Notes under the pieces: model-generated | Told to the model about the DNA's origin: nothing | The model's database searches: none | What the model saw: only the letters and a program-made list of their open reading frames with translations | Translations under genes and position numbers: made by a program | In this document: positions 29,165 through 36,984 of the stretch, in pieces | Position numbering within the stretch: position 1 is the first letter of the stretch | How the letters are laid out: each line of letters opens with the position of its first letter | DNA from: an uncultured Collinsella sp. | Lineage (GTDB): Bacteria; Actinomycetota; Coriobacteriia; Coriobacteriales; Coriobacteriaceae | Direction: 5' to 3' | Length of the DNA stretch: 64,000 nucleotides | Assembly (NCBI GenBank): GCA_959027945.1 | Contig: CAUFRO010000001.1 | Location: forward strand, 62,001-126,000

Positions 29165-29872
29165 ATGACTGACCACGCTTTAGACCGAGCGCAGCTAGCC
29201 GAAGCCGTCGGCAACGATATTGCCGACATGGCCCATTTTTGGATGCTGCGGAAGTTCCAGTTTTTGGAGCCGGCGCGCGAACAGTTCGAGATCATTGTCG
29301 ACCCGTGGCTCAGCTATTACACCGAGCCTTCGCAAAACGAAATCATGGCCTACAACATGGCATTTACCGATTGGCTGCTCTTCGAGCGCCCCTATCGCCA
29401 TGGCAAGACGCTGCTCGAGCTGTATGTTGAAGAGCCGCCGACATCGCTTTCGCCTGCCTCGCTCAAGCGGCTCGAGCAGGTACGCGACACGCAGTATTTC
29501 TCGCGCTTTGGCATTTTGGACAAGGATCCTGCGACTGGTATGGTCGCGCTGAAGGACACGCGCGCCGACCGTCGCTTTGATGTCTACGACCCGCATATCG
29601 TGCAAAAGGAGCATTGGAGCGACGGAGCGATTGCGGTGCGCCTCGCCTGCGTCGACGATGTCTGGCTGACGGCGGGACAACTCTATCTGTATGACATCGC
29701 ACGCCTGAGTGACACGGCGGTCGATGGGCCTGGTGCGGTGCATCCGGAGGACCTGCAGGATGGCTTTGACACCTCGTGCATCAGCTTCTTTTTGCGTCTG
29801 GTCCGCGACATCATGGGCGCCCAGGGGCGGTACGTAAAGTCGCTCAACATCTACGAGCAGGAGTGGGAGTAA
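29165..29872 (+). CDS. Hypothetical protein
   Basis: 235 residues, acidic, soluble, without signal or membrane segments. Aromatic-rich N-terminus (ADMAHFWMLRKFQFLEPAREQF … DPWLSYYTEP), then FTDWLLFERPYRHGKTLLELYVEE and a C-terminal half that looks like a beta-rich domain (DRRFDVYDPHIVQKEHWSDGAIAVRLACVDDVWL). Not assigned to a family. A strong GAGGAGG precedes the ATG and codon use matches neighbours, so it is a genuine gene. Four hairpin repeats follow it. Confidence 0.75.
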   Translation: MTDHALDRAQLAEAVGNDIADMAHFWMLRKFQFLEPAREQFEIIVDPWLSYYTEPSQNEIMAYNMAFTDWLLFERPYRHGKTLLELYVEEPPTSLSPASLKRLEQVRDTQYFSRFGILDKDPATGMVALKDTRADRRFDVYDPHIVQKEHWSDGAIAVRLACVDDVWLTAGQLYLYDIARLSDTAVDGPGAVHPEDLQDGFDTSCISFFLRLVRDIMGAQGRYVKSLNIYEQEWE

Positions 29873-29908
29873 GGGATGGGCTGTCGCAGCGCCGCCGCGT
29901 GTCTATTT

Positions 29909-30206
29909 GTCTCGATCTGTAACGTTTAGGGACAAAAAACCGGTCTACCTGTTACAGATCGAGACGAATGCTTGGGCGCTGCTGATTTGTCTAAATCTGT
30001 AACGTTTAGGGCCCTGGAGAACGTCTAACTGTTACAGATCGAGACGTTTGGCACCTGGTTGGGGGAATGTCTCAATCTGTAACATCTACAGGCCAAAACT
30101 CGACCTACCTGTTACAAATTGAGACAAAGGTTGGACGCGGTGTCGAAAGATCTCGATCTGTAACATCTAGCGGCCAAAAATCGGTCTTCCTGTTACAGAT
30201 CAAGAC
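29909..30206. repeat. Array of four 57-nt hairpin repeats
   Basis: Copies at 29909-29965 (arms perfectly complementary), 29989-30045, 30069-30125 and 30150-30206; period 80, 80 and 81 bases. Each has a 27-base loop and linkers are 23-24 bases. The array ends 20 bases before the start of the DUF559-type gene, so it lies in that gene's promoter or leader region. Confidence 0.9.
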
Positions 30207-30226
30207 ATTTGTCAGCGGAGGCAACG

Positions 30227-31303
30227 GTGACGATGGTCCATTTGTCTGACGTGGTGGTGATGAAAGTGTCTAATACCGTTCTCAAACACAAACATGCGAC
30301 TCGCAACACGTTGGCGCGGAACAGGATGCTCGCGCGGCTCACGGAGGCGACCGAGCAAGGTACGCTGCTCGCAACGCATGACAATACCGAGCTCATGTGG
30401 TTGCGACGCCATGTTGGAACCGACGATATTGCGGAGCCCGAGCCGTACCTGTTCTGTTTTCAGCATGATTGGGATGCATTGACGCTGACGGAGCGAGCAC
30501 TGAGGACTATCAGAGGGCTTGCGGAATTTCATCCCGATTGGGCGTTTTGGGGATATGACGCCGCACTGATATGGGGTCTGGAGGTGCCGAATGATCTGCT
30601 CGGGCCGCGTTATCTTGTTAAGACAGGTTGCTCGGTGCCGCTGAGTGCAGGATGTCGGCTGTTGCGTCCGCAGGCGGCGGGTGCGCTTGAACAAGTCGAC
30701 GGCGTGTGGGCGACGCCGTTTTGGCGCACGGTAGATGATTGCTTGCTGCGTGCGCCGTTCTCCTACGGGTTGGCGATTGCCGATTCTGCACTGCGGGCGA
30801 AAGGCGTATCGCGTGGGGATTTGTGCGAGCGCCTCCGCGTCGATTGTAAGGGTAGGCGAGGGTATCGCAGGGCACAGGTGATTGCGTCGTATGCGGACGG
30901 GCTGTCCGAAAACGGCGGCGAGTCTCGGTTCCGAGCGTTCTTTATTGCGTACGGCTTTCCGGTTCCGGAGCTGCAGGTGGAGTTTCGCGACCCGCTCGAT
31001 CCGAGCCAGGTGTTTCGCGTCGACTATTTTTGGCGGCTCGAGAACGGGACGTGTGTCATCGGCGAGCTCGACGGAAAGGGGAAGTACACCTTGCAGAACG
31101 GCGAGGGTCGGGAGTCGGTCGACCCATTCGTGGCAGAACGTCAACGGGAGTCCCATCTGACAATGCTCGGGCATAAGGTGCTTCGGTTTACGTTTAACGA
31201 ACTCAAAGACCCGGGGAAGCTGGTCGAGAAAATGAGGCTGGCGGGTATTCCGCGACGGGCTGATTTGGCTGAGGAATGGAGATGCCGGTGGTATGGGCGC
31301 TGA
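30227..31303 (+). CDS. DUF559 (Vsr-like PD-(D/E)XK) domain protein, AbiEi-like architecture
   Basis: 358 residues. The N-terminal 250 residues look like the divergent DNA-binding/AbiEi-like part of actinobacterial proteins with a C-terminal DUF559 domain. The C-terminus has ESRFRAFFIAYGFPVPELQVE, then VDYFW (Asp about 266) and GELDGKGKY (Glu about 280, Lys about 284), and GHKVLRFTFNEL. This is a D-(x)13-E-x-x-x-K nuclease core of the very-short-patch-repair fold. Start GTG 30227 is six bases after GGAGG; an ATG at 30233 is the alternative. Hairpin arrays flank it at 20 bases upstream and 9 bases downstream. Substrate unknown. Confidence 0.7.
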   Translation: MTMVHLSDVVVMKVSNTVLKHKHATRNTLARNRMLARLTEATEQGTLLATHDNTELMWLRRHVGTDDIAEPEPYLFCFQHDWDALTLTERALRTIRGLAEFHPDWAFWGYDAALIWGLEVPNDLLGPRYLVKTGCSVPLSAGCRLLRPQAAGALEQVDGVWATPFWRTVDDCLLRAPFSYGLAIADSALRAKGVSRGDLCERLRVDCKGRRGYRRAQVIASYADGLSENGGESRFRAFFIAYGFPVPELQVEFRDPLDPSQVFRVDYFWRLENGTCVIGELDGKGKYTLQNGEGRESVDPFVAERQRESHLTMLGHKVLRFTFNELKDPGKLVEKMRLAGIPRRADLAEEWRCRWYGR

Positions 31304-31311
31304 GAGGTTTT

Positions 31312-31449
31312 GTCTCAATCTGTAACGTTTAGAGGTTATTTGAGCTCGTAACTGTTACAGATCGAGACAAACCGGTGAAACGTCGACCGAATGTCTCGAT
31401 CTGTAACATCAAGGGGCCCAATAACCCTGTACCTGTTACAGTTCGAGAC
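31312..31449. repeat. Pair of 57-nt hairpin repeats
   Basis: Copies at 31312-31368 and 31393-31449, period 81 bases, beginning 9 bases after the DUF559-type gene's stop. Same arms and 27-base loops as the other copies. Confidence 0.9.
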
Positions 31450-31528
31450 ATTCCCCTGATGTTGCTGGGATGGGGCTGCAACGTATTCCGTCCCCCACAT
31501 CCCCTCTTCCCTCCGTTAACCGATATGT

Positions 31529-31559
31529 TTGACTTTAGTTCGCTGCATTAGGTGATAAT
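31529..31559 (+). promoter_or_regulatory. Possible promoter of amidohydrolase gene
   Basis: TTGACT (31529-31534) and GATAAT (31554-31559) with a 19-base spacer, slightly longer than ideal, 40 bases before the start codon. Confidence 0.35.
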
Positions 31560-31598
31560 GGACAAATGTTCAAGTTAATTGCGAGGGAGGAGCTCGAT

Positions 31599-32969
31599 AT
31601 GGCGTCTGCCGATCGTTCCACGTTGTTTATCAATGCGACCGTCTTGGATGGTTCGGAGCATATGGAGCCGCAACCCGATATGGCCGTGACTGTTGAGCGC
31701 GGTGTCATCACGTGGATGGGGCCGAGTGCTGTGGCGCAGGCACCTGCAGGTGCCGAGGTCATCGACCTGGCAGGTGCGTATCTCATGCCCGGTCTCATCA
31801 ATATGCATGTGCATCTGTGCGGTTCGGGCAAGCCGGTTTCGGCGGGCGATGCGGGCGCGCTGATGAAGAAGCTCGATAATCCCGTGGGGCGCGCCATCGT
31901 GCGCCATATTCTTAAGGGCAGCGCCCAACAACAACTGGCAAGCGGCGTGACCACGGTGCGCGGCGCGGGCGACCCACTGTTTGCCGACATCGCCGTTCGT
32001 AATGCCATCGACGCCGGCAAGTATCAAGGTCCTCGCCTGGTGGCGCCGGGAACGGGCGTCACGGTGCCGGGCGGCCATGGTGCGGGCTTGTTCGCCCAGG
32101 TGGCCAACAGTCCCGCCGAGGCAGCCGAACAGGTGCGCGACCTGTATGCGCGTGGTGCCGACGTCATTAAGCTGTTCGTGACGGGCGGCGTGTTCGACGC
32201 TACCGAGGTGGGCGAGCCGGGCGTGCTGCGCATGCCGGTCGAGGTTGCCGCGGCGGCGTGCAAGGCTGCGCACGAGGTGAGTCTGCCGGTTATGGCCCAT
32301 GTCGAGAGTACCGAGGGCGTGAAGGCCGCGCTTGAGGCCGGCGTTGACACGATTGAGCACGGCGCTCCGTTGACGCCCGAGATTCTGGAGCTGTACCGTG
32401 GCGCCGCGGGCACGCAACTCGAGGGGCGTGCGCCCAGTGTTACCTGCACTATCAGCCCGGCGCTGCCGTTTGTATTGCTCGACCCGAAAAAGACCCATTC
32501 GACCGATACGCAAAAGAAGAACGGCGATATCGTGTGCTCGGGCATTATCGAGAGCGCCCGTGCCGCACTGGAAGCTGGCGTTAAGGTGGGCCTGGGTACG
32601 GACTCGAGCTGCCCGTTCGTGACGCAGTACGACATGTGGCGTGAGGTGGCCTATTTTGCCAAGTATGTCGGCGTGAGCAACGCCTTCGCACTGCATACGG
32701 CTACGCAAGTCAACGCCGAGCTGCTGGGGCTGGACGGCGAGACTGGCACGATCGAGTGCGGCAAGGCCGCCGATATCTTGGTGACGCGCGAGAACCCGCT
32801 CGATGACCTGTGCGCTCTGCGTGAGCCGATGCACGTGATGTGTCGCGGCGATCTGGTGTGCAAACTCAAGGTGAAGCGCATCCCCGAGGTGGATGCCGAG
32901 CTCGACGCGATTATGGCCATGCCAGCCGAAGCGCTGGCTGAGGAGCTGGCCCGCGACGGCGTAGCATAG
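31599..32969 (+). CDS. Amidohydrolase family protein (imidazolonepropionase-like)
   Basis: A 456-residue metal-dependent hydrolase. The metal-binding HxH is in LMPGLINMHVHLCG (about residue 70). Other features: VMAHVEST (His about 230), DTIEHGAP (His about 255), a late Asp in VGLGTDSSCP (about 335), and the HTATQVNAELLGLDGETGTIECGKAADILV tail typical of this superfamily. Best matched by COG1228-type enzymes acting on cyclic amides or dipeptides; the substrate cannot be read. ATG at 31599 follows GGGAGGAG. Confidence 0.85.
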   Translation: MASADRSTLFINATVLDGSEHMEPQPDMAVTVERGVITWMGPSAVAQAPAGAEVIDLAGAYLMPGLINMHVHLCGSGKPVSAGDAGALMKKLDNPVGRAIVRHILKGSAQQQLASGVTTVRGAGDPLFADIAVRNAIDAGKYQGPRLVAPGTGVTVPGGHGAGLFAQVANSPAEAAEQVRDLYARGADVIKLFVTGGVFDATEVGEPGVLRMPVEVAAAACKAAHEVSLPVMAHVESTEGVKAALEAGVDTIEHGAPLTPEILELYRGAAGTQLEGRAPSVTCTISPALPFVLLDPKKTHSTDTQKKNGDIVCSGIIESARAALEAGVKVGLGTDSSCPFVTQYDMWREVAYFAKYVGVSNAFALHTATQVNAELLGLDGETGTIECGKAADILVTRENPLDDLCALREPMHVMCRGDLVCKLKVKRIPEVDAELDAIMAMPAEALAEELARDGVA

Positions 32970-32972
32970 GTG

Positions 32973-32999
32973 TGACAAAGGGACAGCTCCGTTGTCGCA
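32973..32999. repeat. 27-nt dispersed repeat, copy 1
   Basis: TGACAAAGGGAC followed by AGCTCCGTTGTCGCA. It matches the minus strand of 60038-60064 at 23 of 27 positions. Both copies lie just after stop codons. Confidence 0.5.
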
Positions 33000-33002
33000 T
33001 AC

Positions 33003-33039
33003 AAAAAGCCGAGGTCTCAGCGCGAGGCCTCGGCTTTTA
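33003..33039. terminator. Bidirectional terminator
   Basis: AAAAGCCGAGG (33004-33014) pairs perfectly with CCTCGGCTTTT (33028-33038). It lies between the convergent amidohydrolase and zinc-ribbon genes and serves both. Confidence 0.9.
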
Positions 33040-33059
33040 TTTGTCCTATGGTATGGCGG

Positions 33060-33533
33060 CTAGGAGCGCGTCTCCATCTTGGCGTGGCACTTGGGGCAGG
33101 TGACGCGGATCTTGCCCTTGCCCTTGGGGACGGAGAGCATCTGGCCGCAGTTGGGGCACTTGAGATAGGCCGTGGTCTTGCGGCCCTTCCACATCTTCTT
33201 GGCCGTGCGCTTGGCACGCTCAAAGTCTTCCTTACTGGTGCCGGCCGCGCGTGAGGTGCTGGCCGCTGCGGTTCCGCCGCCCAAGCTGGCGACGAATTTG
33301 CCCAGGCAGGGGACGTTTGCAGTCGCGGCGACAAAGGCCTCGTTCTCCTTGTGACGTGCGTCGATATTTTTGGACAGGCCGCGCAGCACGCCAATCACGA
33401 TTACGGCGATGGCAATCCAGCTGAGCCACTGGATGCGGGCTATCGATCCGATCATCGCGATGACGATGCCGGCAAAACCCATCACGATGGTGAGTTCATC
33501 GGCACCATTGCGACCCTTCATAAAGTCATTCAT
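33060..33533 (-). CDS. Small membrane protein with C-terminal zinc ribbon
   Basis: 157 residues: a short cytosolic start, two adjacent transmembrane helices (about 15-55, IVMGFAGIVIAMIG and WLSWIAIAVIVIGVL), a charged linker, then a zinc ribbon CPNCGQ … CPKCHAK (two CxxC pairs about 18 residues apart). It is a common actinobacterial layout of unknown function. ATG at 33533 follows AAAGG. It lies downstream of the copper genes on the same strand but is separated by a repeat element. Confidence 0.75.
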   Translation of the reverse strand: MNDFMKGRNGADELTIVMGFAGIVIAMIGSIARIQWLSWIAIAVIVIGVLRGLSKNIDARHKENEAFVAATANVPCLGKFVASLGGGTAAASTSRAAGTSKEDFERAKRTAKKMWKGRKTTAYLKCPNCGQMLSVPKGKGKIRVTCPKCHAKMETRS

Positions 33534-33588
33534 GCAAATTGCCTTTCGTTCGATATGCTGCACGCCTTTATACCCGATTTAGAGCAAG

Positions 33589-33669
33589 GGGGACAGGTTA
33601 ATCTGCACCAATGTGGTGCAAACATACCTGTCCCCGGAATACCAAGACGGTGCAAACGTACCTGTCCCC
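33589..33669. repeat. GGGGACAGGTT hairpin repeat (one and a half copies)
   Basis: GGGGACAGGT (33589-33598) pairs with ACCTGTCCCC (33626-33635), with an inner TGCACC/GGTGCA stem. The right half (GGTGCAAACGTACCTGTCCCC) is repeated at 33649-33669. A second full copy lies at 44374-44420. Confidence 0.8.
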
Positions 33670-33679
33670 AATGCCCCAA

Positions 33680-33952
33680 TTACTTGGAGAGTTTGTCGAC
33701 GACGCGTTCGATTTCGGCGAGTTTGGCGGCTTTGAGGTCTTCGTCGCCCGATTCGATTGCCGAAGTCACGCAGCCCTCGATATGCGCCTTGAGCACGTCG
33801 GCGTTAATGCGCGCGAGGAGCGCCTGTGTGGCCATGAGCTGCGTGGAGATATCGACGCAGTAGCGGTCCTCCTCGACCATCCGCAGGATGCCGTCGATCT
33901 GACCGCGTGCCGTCTTGAGCATGCGGGTCACCGATTTATGGTCTGCCATCAT
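33680..33952 (-). CDS. csoR: CsoR/RcnR family metal-sensing repressor
   Basis: 90 residues, all helical. It begins HKSVTRMLKTARGQIDGILRMVEEDRYCVDIS and contains HIEGCV. The Cys (about 32), His (about 57) and Cys (about 61) pattern is the Cu(I) site of CsoR. It should release its operator on binding Cu(I), derepressing copA and copZ. A CCCCCTGGGGG operator lies before copA (36838-36854). Start ATG 33952 follows GAGGA; 33949 is an equal alternative. Confidence 0.9.
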   Translation of the reverse strand: MMADHKSVTRMLKTARGQIDGILRMVEEDRYCVDISTQLMATQALLARINADVLKAHIEGCVTSAIESGDEDLKAAKLAEIERVVDKLSK

Positions 33953-33994
33953 GGCGGGTCCTCGTTTCTGGTCGATCTTCCGGATGTCCCCGTC

Positions 33995-34061
33995 AGTTGC
34001 GGTGAAATAGTTCTTGTTTGCAGGCTTGAAGCGCTAAAACAGGAACTATTTCACCGCAACT
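33995..34061. repeat. Long hairpin (AGTTGCGGTGAAATA family), copy 1
   Basis: AGTTGCGGTGAAATAGTTC (33995-34013) is perfectly complementary to 34043-34061 and the stem continues inward (TTGTTT/AAACAG with one G-U). It lies between copZ and csoR. Confidence 0.85.
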
Positions 34062-34136
34062 TCTGAAGGGTTGGTTGAGTGGCGGTTGCTGAGCGGCTAT
34101 GTCAGCCGGCAGTGGTGCCTGTTGGTGCGGCAGCTG

Positions 34137-34358
34137 CTACGCGGCGGTCACAGACAGGGCGTGGAATTTCTCGCCCGCGGCCTCGACAGCGGCGGCGAGT
34201 TGCTCGGCGGTTACGGTGTCGGCGCACTCCACCTGGACGGTCTGAGTCTCGTGGTCGGCGTCGGCGTCGGTTACGCCCGCAACGTTGAGCAGCGCGGTCT
34301 CGACGGTGGCGTCGCAGTGGCCGCACATAAGGCCAGACGTTTTAACGATGTAGTTCAT
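34137..34358 (-). CDS. copZ: Copper chaperone CopZ-like HMA protein
   Basis: 73 residues of a single heavy-metal-associated domain: KTSGLMCGHCDATVETALLNVAGV with the metal-binding CGHC, then the usual beta-alpha-beta order. It carries Cu(I) to CopA and CsoR. The ATG follows AAAAGGAGATAATC. Its position between copA and csoR, all on the minus strand, fits one copper regulon. Confidence 0.9.
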   Translation of the reverse strand: MNYIVKTSGLMCGHCDATVETALLNVAGVTDADADHETQTVQVECADTVTAEQLAAAVEAAGEKFHALSVTAA

Positions 34359-34386
34359 GATTATCTCCTTTTCGTTGAGTACCTAA

Positions 34387-34453
34387 AGTTGCGGTGGAAT
34401 ACGGACTAAATAGCGGTTTAGCTAAGCATGTTACGCCTTATTTCACCGCAACT
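34387..34453. repeat. Long hairpin (AGTTGCGGTGAAATA family), copy 2
   Basis: AGTTGCGGTGGAATA (34387-34401) pairs with TATTTCACCGCAACT (34439-34453, one G-U). The right arm runs into the last codons of copA. With copy 1 it brackets copZ. Confidence 0.75.
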
Positions 34454-36780
34454 GATGGTTTAAAGGTTCGCAGGCGCAGAGCGTTGCTTACGACACATAC
34501 GCTCGACAGGCTCATGGCCGCAGCGCCAAACATCGGCGAGAGCTGCCATCCGGTGAGCGGGAAGAACACGCCCGCCGCCAGCGGAATGCCGATGCCGTTG
34601 TAGAACAGCGCCCAGAACAGGTCCTGCTTGATGTTGCGGATCGTGGCGCGCGAAAGCTCGATGGCCCGCGCAACATCCATGAGGTCACTGCGCATGAGCA
34701 CCACATCAGCCCCTTCTTTGGCGATGTCGGCGCCGGTGCCGACAGCAAGGCCCACGTCGGCGCGCGCCAGGGCGGGGGAGTCATTGATGCCGTCGCCCAC
34801 CATGGCGACCTTGCTGCCCGCATCCTGCAGATTGCGCACGTGGCGCTCCTTGTCGGCGGGGAGGACGTCGGCGATGACCTGCTTGCTGTTCAGTCCCACG
34901 CGGCGGGCGATGGCCTCGGCCGTCACGCGGTTGTCGCCGGTGAGCATGCGCACGTCGACGCCAAGCGAGCGCAGTGCGGCGATGGCCCCGGCGCTCGTCT
35001 CCTTGACCTCGTCAGCCACGGCAATGGTGCCGGCAAGCTCGCCGTTCTTGGCAAAGAACAGCGGCGTCTTGCCCTCGGCGGCAAATTGTTCGGCAAGACC
35101 CGCGGGCACGGCAACGCCCAGCTCGTCCATCAGGCGTACGTTGCCGGCTGCAATGGCGTTTTGCCCCTCGCGCGCCGTAACGCCTCGTCCGGGCACGGCG
35201 GCAAAGTCCTCGACCATGCGCGCGACGATCCCACGTGTCTCGCACTCGGCCATAATCGCCTCGGCCAGCGGGTGCTCGCTTGAGCGTTCCAGCGCGGCGG
35301 CCAACTTGAGCAGCGCCTTTTCGCTCATGGCGGGCGAGCCGTCAGCGCGCGTGGCTACCACGATATCGGTCACGGCAGGCTTGCCGCGGGTGACCGTGCC
35401 CGTCTTATCGAGCACCACGGTGCCCACGCTGCGCAGGTTCTCCAGCGCCTCGGCGCTCTTAAAGAGAATGCCCATCTCGGCGCCCTTGCCGGTGCCGACC
35501 ATAATGGCGACGGGCGTGGCCAGGCCCAGCGCGCACGGGCAGCTGATCACCAGCACGGCGACGGCGGAGGTAAGCGCTTCGTTGACGCTTCCGGTCAGCA
35601 CCATCCACGCCACAAAAGTCACGGCCGAGATCGCGAATACTACGGGCACGAACACGCCGGCGACCTTGTCGGCCATGCGGGCGATGGGCGCCTTGGTGGC
35701 GTTGGCGTCCTCGACGAGCTGGATAATCTTGGCGAGCGACGTGTCGGCGCCCACACGCGTGGCGCGGAAGGTAAACGAGCCCGTGCGGTTGACCGTGGCC
35801 GCATTGACAGTGTCGCCGGCGGTCTTCTCCACGGGGATGGACTCGCCGGTGAGCGCGCTCTCGTCCACGGCCGAGCTGCCCTCGAGCACCACGCCATCGA
35901 CGGGGATGGACTCGCCGGGGCGCACGCGCAGGACCTGGCCGGGAAGGATGGCGTCGACATCGACGGTGGTTTCGGTGCCGTCCTCTGCCACGACGGTCGC
36001 GGTCTTGGGCGCCAAGTCGATGAGCGCCTCGATGGCGCCGCCGGTCTTGGATTTGCTGCGCGTCTCGAGATATTTGCCCACGGTGACGAGCGACAGGATT
36101 GTGCCGGCGCTCTCAAAATACAGGTTGTCCATGCCCGTCATCATGGCCTCGTGGACCTGACCCGCGGCTAGCTGGTCGGCCATGATGAACATGGCATAGA
36201 GCGACCAGGCGATGGAAGCAGTGGCACCCACGGCAATAAGGGCGTCCATGGTAGGCGCGCCGTGCGTAAGCGATTTAAACCCGTTGATAAAGTATGCGTC
36301 GTTGACGTAGGCGATGGGAATGAGCAGGACGAGCTCGGTGAGCGCGAGCGTCATGCTGTGGGTGTGGTCGGTGAAGACGCCGGGCAGTGGCCAACCGAGC
36401 ATGTGCCCCATGCCTATGTAGAACAGTGGGATGAGGAATACGATCGAGACGATGAGGCGGGTGCGCATGGCAGAGGCGGCGGCCTCCAACTTTTTGGTCG
36501 GCGACTCCATATGGGCGGCGCCGGACCTGGTTTGCGCACTTCCGCTTTGGACAGCGTCGGTGCCCGTGCTGATGGGCGAGGCTGAGTAGCCCGCGCGGTC
36601 GACAGCGGTGCAGATGTCGTCGGGGGAGACCTGCGCAGGGTCGTAGTCCACCAGCATAGAGCCGGCGAGCAGATTGACCGCGACGCTTTGGACGCCGTCG
36701 AGTTTGCTCACGGCACGGTCCACGTGCGCCTGGCAGGCGGCGCACGTCATGCCGCCCACATCGAATTTATCTTGAGCCAT
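34438..36780 (-). CDS. copA: Copper-exporting P-type ATPase
   Basis: 780 residues. One N-terminal HMA domain ([14 protein letters not shown]) is followed by paired helices, an actuator domain with ALTGES, the ion-site helix [11 protein letters not shown], the phosphorylation site [11 protein letters not shown], an HP motif ([10 protein letters not shown]) and the hinge [12 protein letters not shown]. The CPC motif and the last-helix [16 protein letters not shown] place it among Cu(I) exporters. The ATG follows AAAGGAGAAGCC. The CsoR-type operator and TATAGT -10 lie 50-75 bases upstream. Confidence 0.95.
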   Translation of the reverse strand: MAQDKFDVGGMTCAACQAHVDRAVSKLDGVQSVAVNLLAGSMLVDYDPAQVSPDDICTAVDRAGYSASPISTGTDAVQSGSAQTRSGAAHMESPTKKLEAAASAMRTRLIVSIVFLIPLFYIGMGHMLGWPLPGVFTDHTHSMTLALTELVLLIPIAYVNDAYFINGFKSLTHGAPTMDALIAVGATASIAWSLYAMFIMADQLAAGQVHEAMMTGMDNLYFESAGTILSLVTVGKYLETRSKSKTGGAIEALIDLAPKTATVVAEDGTETTVDVDAILPGQVLRVRPGESIPVDGVVLEGSSAVDESALTGESIPVEKTAGDTVNAATVNRTGSFTFRATRVGADTSLAKIIQLVEDANATKAPIARMADKVAGVFVPVVFAISAVTFVAWMVLTGSVNEALTSAVAVLVISCPCALGLATPVAIMVGTGKGAEMGILFKSAEALENLRSVGTVVLDKTGTVTRGKPAVTDIVVATRADGSPAMSEKALLKLAAALERSSEHPLAEAIMAECETRGIVARMVEDFAAVPGRGVTAREGQNAIAAGNVRLMDELGVAVPAGLAEQFAAEGKTPLFFAKNGELAGTIAVADEVKETSAGAIAALRSLGVDVRMLTGDNRVTAEAIARRVGLNSKQVIADVLPADKERHVRNLQDAGSKVAMVGDGINDSPALARADVGLAVGTGADIAKEGADVVLMRSDLMDVARAIELSRATIRNIKQDLFWALFYNGIGIPLAAGVFFPLTGWQLSPMFGAAAMSLSSVCVVSNALRLRTFKPSVAVK

Positions 36781-36827
36781 GGCTTCTCCTTTCTGTGGTT
36801 CGGTATTGGAATTGTTAACCTGCCGAT

Positions 36828-36854
36828 ACTATACACCCATACCCCCTGGGGGTG
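36828..36854 (-). promoter_or_regulatory. CsoR operator overlapping copA promoter
   Basis: ACCCCC-T-GGGGGT (36841-36853) is a G/C-tract dyad of the form known for CsoR operators. A minus-strand -10 TATAGT sits at 36833-36828, so the dyad covers the -35 region, as expected for repression. Confidence 0.75.
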
Positions 36855-36885
36855 GCTGCTCAATCGGCGGTCGTCTTTGCCAAAC

Positions 36886-36942
36886 ATCTCGATCTGTAAC
36901 ATCTAGACCGGTTTTTGGGTTCTAACTGTTACAGATCGAGAC
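36886..36942. repeat. Single 57-nt hairpin repeat
   Basis: Left arm ATCTCGATCTGTAAC, right arm GTTACAGATCGAGAC, 27-base loop; only the outermost base is unpaired. It lies between the copA promoter and the end of the kinase gene. Confidence 0.88.
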
Positions 36943-36984
36943 AATTGCCGGGGAGGGGTCTCGTCACGGCAAGACGCCAGCCGC

